From: an uncultured Ruminococcus sp.
GTDB lineage: Bacteria; Bacillota; Clostridia; Oscillospirales; CAG-272
Assembly (NCBI GenBank): GCA_902791785.1
Contig: CADAXH010000086.1
Coordinates: 1-8,254, forward strand
Direction: 5' to 3'
DNA: 8,254 nucleotides
The translations under genes and the position numbers were made by a program. Below are positions 5,178-8,254 of the stretch, in pieces. Under the pieces are notes generated by a model. The model ran no database searches. It saw only the letters and a list, made by a program, of their open reading frames with translations, and was not told the origin of the DNA. Numbering within the stretch: position 1 is the stretch's first letter; each line of letters begins with the position of its first letter.

Positions 5178-6431
5178 TTACGGGAACATTCCTCTGAGCT
5201 TCTTGGCTGTTGTAATTCTCTTTATTGCAACAACATAAGCTGCAAGTCTGTAGTTCAGTCCCCACTTCTCTGCGTTTGCATCGAGTTCATTCCAGGCTTT
5301 AACCATTACTTTCTCGAGCATCTTGTTTACATCTTCGAGTTCCCATGTAAGAGACTGGAGGTTCTGTACCCATTCGAAATATGATACTGTAACGCCGCCT
5401 GCGTTTGCGAGAATATCCGGTACAAGGACGATTCCTCTCTTTGAAATTATCTCGTCTGCCTCAGCAGTTGTAGGGCCGTTTGCAGCTTCGACAATGTATT
5501 TGCACTGCAGTTCGTTTGCATTTTCCTTTGTGATCTGGTTTTCCATTGCTGCAGGAATGAGCATGTCGCACTTTGTGACGAGGAGCTGCTGATTTGTTAT
5601 ATGTTCAACTCCGTCCTCATTGTAGTCCTTGAGGAAGTTCTTCTTGTTTCCTACAAATGCGAGAACCTTCGGAATGTCCAGGCCTTTTTCGCATCTTATG
5701 CCGCCTGAAACGTCTGAAACCGCAACAATTCTGCATCCGTGTTCGTGCAGGAATCTTGCTGCTGCAGCGCCGACGTTACCGAATCCCTGAATTGCAATTG
5801 ATACGTCTTTCGGTTCAATCTTCAGCTTCTTTAAAAGTTCGAGAGCTATGATTGTCACTCCTCTTCCCGTAGCTTCAGGTCTGCCGACTGATCCGCCGAC
5901 TTCAAGGTCTTTTCCCGTTACAACGCCGTGAACCGTGTATCCCTTCATCATGGAATAAGTGTCCATGATCCAGTCCATGACCTGTGCGTTTGTGTTTACG
6001 TCCGGAGCAGGTATGTCTTTTTCCGGTCCAATGATCGGAAGTATGCTTGCCGTGTATCTTCTTGTGAGTCTTTCAAGTTCAGATCTTGACAGCTCTGAAG
6101 GATTGACTTTGATGGCGCCTTTAGCACCGCCGTAAGGAATGTTCACAACTGCACATTTGAAGCTCATCCATGCTGCAAGTGCTCTTACTTCATTTATGTC
6201 TGAATCCTGGTGGAATCTTATACCACCTTTGCACGGGCCTCTTGATGAACTGTGCTGTACTCTGTATCCTTCAAAAACCCTGATTGTTCCGTCGTCCATT
6301 TTTATCGGGACTGAAACCTTGAGTTCTCTCTCCGGATATTTGACGAGCAGATATTCCTGTTCGTCCATGCCTACCGCTTTAGCTGCTTTGTCTACAACGG
6401 CAATAAAGTTGTCATACGCGTTATATCCCAT
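5178..6431 (-). CDS. gdhA: Glutamate dehydrogenase, probably NAD-dependent
   Basis: The enzyme interconverts glutamate with 2-oxoglutarate and ammonium in the cytoplasm, as a homohexamer. The 417 residues match the length of the RocG/GudB/GluD group. Visible are the substrate-binding segment SSRGPCKGGIRFH (62-74, Lys68), the catalytic Lys104 in PYGGAKGAI, PAPDVNTNAQVMDW (141-154, Asp144), and the dinucleotide fold with GFGNVG (216-221). Asp240 ends the second strand (VAVSDVSG), which in this family favours NAD over NADP. Together these suggest a catabolic, amino-acid-fermenting role, in keeping with Clostridia; the reaction direction is inference. The start is set by AGGAGG at 6441-6446, 9 bases before the ATG. 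The gap from the HAD gene is 36 bases with no clear promoter, so it may be co-transcribed or driven from within the HAD gene. I use gdhA generically. Confidence 0.96.
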   Translation of the reverse strand: MGYNAYDNFIAVVDKAAKAVGMDEQEYLLVKYPERELKVSVPIKMDDGTIRVFEGYRVQHSSSRGPCKGGIRFHQDSDINEVRALAAWMSFKCAVVNIPYGGAKGAIKVNPSELSRSELERLTRRYTASILPIIGPEKDIPAPDVNTNAQVMDWIMDTYSMMKGYTVHGVVTGKDLEVGGSVGRPEATGRGVTIIALELLKKLKIEPKDVSIAIQGFGNVGAAAARFLHEHGCRIVAVSDVSGGIRCEKGLDIPKVLAFVGNKKNFLKDYNEDGVEHITNQQLLVTKCDMLIPAAMENQITKENANELQCKYIVEAANGPTTAEADEIISKRGIVLVPDILANAGGVTVSYFEWVQNLQSLTWELEDVNKMLEKVMVKAWNELDANAEKWGLNYRLAAYVVAIKRITTAKKLRGMFP

Positions 6432-6467
6432 ATGGGTGTTCCTCCTTGGCGTTTTGTCCGCCGTCTA

Positions 6468-7391
6468 TTATCTCACTTTATCTTCTATTATGATGTCTGC
6501 TCCGCACTCTTTCAGGATCTCCCTCTGTCTGTCTGAGCCCTTTCCGAGTCTGCCTATGTTATATGCCCCGAGATCCCTTCCCGCAGTTATTTCCGACCTT
6601 CCGTCGCCCACGACAAGTATCTCTTCGCCCCTGGCATTCAGCTTTGCAGCAAGTTCCTTCATTATGTCTATCTTCGGAAGTTTGTGGTTCCAGCTTGACC
6701 CTATGAGGGCTTCAACCTGTTTCCCTTCTCCCATGTCATATCCGAGTCCTTCAACCTCTTCGAACATGCCTTTGCCTTCTTCGACAACGGCGCCCGTCAC
6801 GAAATAGTTCTTGACTCCGTGCTCATGAAGGAAATCCAGGAATTCCTTTGAGCCCTTTACCATGAAACTTTCGGGATCCTTCTTTGCCTTGTCCAGGTTT
6901 ACGTCCCTGCAGTAGGCGTTGAGAACCTTTTCGTACAGTTTGAAGAGCTTGGGTGTGTTTTCACTGAGGTACTCTTCCATTTCGGGAGTATCTTTTTCTT
7001 CGAAAGTCTCTTCTCCCTGCCAGATCTTTTCTATCTTGAACGAATTGTTTTTCTGATTGCAGTTTACTATTATCTTTCCTTCCTGGATGGCGCGTCTTAT
7101 GGCCCACTCCATCTGGGTAAGACCGGACAGTCCGGCAGATTCAATGCAGAACCTGTCAGTCTCTTCAAACTTCCGGCTTCCTGCCCTCTCTGTAAGCCTG
7201 ATTACATTCTCCTGTGAGTCGTAGCCATCAGGGAGTCCGTTCTCTATTACGTCATTCAGAACAACGCTCATGACCGGAGGCCAGTTGCGTATGAGCGAAT
7301 GGGTTCCGTCCACGTCATGAAAAGCGTATCTTATATTTCTGTATCCGCGCGGAATTCTTTCATCCGGAATCCTGAGATATTTTGCTTCCAT
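6468..7391 (-). CDS. HAD-superfamily hydrolase with a large cap insertion, substrate unknown
   Basis: HAD proteins are mostly cytoplasmic phosphatases using an aspartate nucleophile. The 307 residues carry motif I FHDVDGT (24-30, Asp26 nucleophile and Asp28), motif II FVTG (197-200, Thr199), a motif III lysine in HKLPK (Lys237 or Lys240) and motif IV VVGDGRSEI (260-268, Asp263 and Glu267). About 150 residues lie between motif I and the core helix at about 180, rich in charged residues, and form a large cap of the C1 type that would decide the substrate. The first 20 residues before motif I (RIPDERIPRGYRN) are also unusual. GGAG at 7397-7400, 5 bases before the ATG, overlaps the stop of the preceding small gene. 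It lies between that gene and gdh in one probable operon. I do not recognise a characterised relative; a sugar, nucleotide or phosphonate substrate cannot be told apart. Confidence 0.85.
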   Translation of the reverse strand: MEAKYLRIPDERIPRGYRNIRYAFHDVDGTHSLIRNWPPVMSVVLNDVIENGLPDGYDSQENVIRLTERAGSRKFEETDRFCIESAGLSGLTQMEWAIRRAIQEGKIIVNCNQKNNSFKIEKIWQGEETFEEKDTPEMEEYLSENTPKLFKLYEKVLNAYCRDVNLDKAKKDPESFMVKGSKEFLDFLHEHGVKNYFVTGAVVEEGKGMFEEVEGLGYDMGEGKQVEALIGSSWNHKLPKIDIMKELAAKLNARGEEILVVGDGRSEITAGRDLGAYNIGRLGKGSDRQREILKECGADIIIEDKVR

Positions 7392-7399
7392 GTTTTCTC

Positions 7400-7576
7400 C
7401 TAGTCGTCGTCAAACGTTTCGTAGTCCATTATGTCGTCGTAGCTGATTCCGGAAGATTTTTTCTTATCTTTTTCCTTGTTGTCCGTGGAAAAAAGGCCCT
7501 GGAAGAATGATTCCAGCATCTCTTTGATTTTTTCTCCGAATGTTTTGTTTTTCGTGTCTTTATTGTTGTCAGGCAT
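7400..7576 (-). CDS. Small charged hypothetical protein, 58 residues
   Basis: I do not recognise this protein. It starts at the ATG 7576-7574 with a strong GGAGG at 7583-7587 and a 6-base spacer; the longer open frame upstream is only the diguanylate cyclase gene read out of frame. The N-terminal half is lysine-rich and has an amphipathic helix FGEKIKEMLESFFQGLF (13-29), the middle is basic (KEKDKKK), and the C-terminus is strongly acidic, ending DYETFDDD. There is no signal peptide, cysteine or membrane segment. Its first 8 bases overlap the cyclase stop (ATG and TGA share ATGCCTGA), and it ends 8 bases before the HAD gene, so it is translated with both. A role as a peripheral membrane or adaptor peptide for its neighbours is a guess only. 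Confidence 0.75.
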   Translation of the reverse strand: MPDNNKDTKNKTFGEKIKEMLESFFQGLFSTDNKEKDKKKSSGISYDDIMDYETFDDD

Positions 7577-8254
7577 TTGCGGCCTCCGTTCCTGCAGCTG
7601 CTGCATCTCTTGCCTTCTTTGCGTTCTTGATTTCGTACATCTTTTCGTCGGCGATGCTGAAGCATTTTTCTGCATCCCTGTCTTCAAGGACAGAATAGCC
7701 CAATGACAGAGTCGGGAAATTCGGATCGCTCTTTCTCTCGTGTTCGACCATGTCTTCAAACCGCTGAATCATTGATTTTATAAAGTCAACTTTCCTGTCG
7801 AGGATAACAGCGAACTCGTCCCCGCCAATCCTGTAGCTTCTTCCGTTTTTGGAATAGACAGTGATGAACATTTTCCCTATTTTCTCGAGACAGTAGTCTC
7901 CGTAGTCGTGACCGTTGTCGTCGTTTACCTGTTTGAAGTAGTCTATATCGTAAACCATTATGACGGAACCGGTCTCAACCTTATTCAGTCTGATATCGAA
8001 TGCGTCCCTGTTCAGAAGTTTTGTGATTTCGTCAGTCTCCTTCGCTCTTTTTGCCTGGAAAATGGCATAAAGGATAACCGTGAAGGAAATGGAAACAAGG
8101 AAGATCATAACATGCTTTTCATACAGCTGAACCATTCTTCCGACTATCAGTACGATTGACATGAGTCCGTAGACATAATAGCTGTTGTTCTGCTGCTTTT
8201 TGTTTACGATAATTGCAAACATAAGCTGTGCTGCATAGAAAATCATATTGATGA
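7569..8254 (-). CDS. Membrane-anchored diguanylate cyclase (GGDEF domain), N-terminus cut by the window edge
   Basis: GGDEF enzymes make the second messenger cyclic di-GMP from two GTP. The frame is open to the window end, so the true start is outside; residues here are numbered from the Met at 8246. Hydrophobic segments lie at about 1-14, 25-40 and 46-63, consistent with the last helices of a membrane sensor region. The catalytic domain follows: ITKLLNRDAF (74-83), DIDYFKQVND (100-109, metal-binding Asp), NGHDYGD (111-117), the intact signature RIGGDEFAV (139-147), LSLGYS (180-185) and ADEKMYEIKNAKK (199-211). The signature is complete, so activity is plausible. The RxxD product-inhibition site expected just before the signature is absent (that stretch reads SKNGRSYR). 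The Ala-rich tail ends at TGA 7571-7569, overlapping the next start by 8 bases. There is no EAL domain in the visible part. Confidence 0.9.
   Translation of the reverse strand, partial: INMIFYAAQLMFAIIVNKKQQNNSYYVYGLMSIVLIVGRMVQLYEKHVMIFLVSISFTVILYAIFQAKRAKETDEITKLLNRDAFDIRLNKVETGSVIMVYDIDYFKQVNDDNGHDYGDYCLEKIGKMFITVYSKNGRSYRIGGDEFAVILDRKVDFIKSMIQRFEDMVEHERKSDPNFPTLSLGYSVLEDRDAEKCFSIADEKMYEIKNAKKARDAAAAGTEAANA

Noticed and set aside
6139..6807. Long plus-strand open frame over gdh and the HAD gene
   Set aside because: It is a low-complexity Ser/Leu/Pro-rich shadow of the two well-supported minus-strand genes, without a ribosome site.
7577..7759. N-terminal extension of the small protein back to 7759
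   Set aside because: The extension is the GGDEF coding sequence read in another frame; the ATG at 7576 has the GGAGG site.

Overview
Every gene in this window lies on the minus strand, so the text below runs from high to low coordinates. The window reads as a chromosomal segment of a Gram-positive anaerobe, most likely class Clostridia. Reasons: an SRP RNA of the large Firmicutes type with an Alu domain sits directly upstream of dnaX; the order SRP RNA, dnaX, ybaB/ebfC, recR matches the scr-dnaX-yaaK-recR order of Bacillus and relatives; strong AGGAGG-type ribosome sites precede most genes; and there is an NAD-type catabolic glutamate dehydrogenase. I cannot name the genus. I see no phage, transposon, CRISPR or defence genes.

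Region A (8254 to 5124) is a close-packed run: a membrane-anchored diguanylate cyclase cut by the window edge, a 58-residue charged protein overlapping its end by 8 bases, an unassigned HAD-superfamily phosphatase, and glutamate dehydrogenase, followed by a 12-bp hairpin that looks like an intrinsic terminator. Region B (5103 to 2714) has a UshA-like 5'-nucleotidase lipoprotein and a PlsC-like acyltransferase 20 bases apart. There is no room for a promoter between the hairpin and the nucleotidase, so the hairpin may be leaky or regulatory.

Region C (2713 to 2272) contains no protein gene. It holds a clear sigma-A-type promoter, a short leader hairpin, and a complete SRP RNA of about 298 nt with recognisable Alu and S domains. 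The RNA ends in a long closing helix and a run of seven U that stops 2 bases before the ribosome site of dnaX. Region D (2271 to 1) is the replication/recombination cluster: dnaX with a GTG start, ybaB/ebfC, and the first 108 codons of recR.

The strongest anomaly is a perfect 46-bp tandem duplication near the end of dnaX (737-828). Because 46 is not a multiple of 3, it replaces the last 22 residues of DnaX by 6 unrelated ones and breaks an ATGA stop/start overlap with ybaB. It is either a recent mutation or an assembly error. Other points of interest are the GGGA tetraloop of the SRP RNA, the missing Asp of the HX4D motif in the acyltransferase, and the unassigned small-protein/HAD pair next to the diguanylate cyclase. 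Otherwise this is mainly a housekeeping region, and I do not see convincing evidence of a wholly new system.
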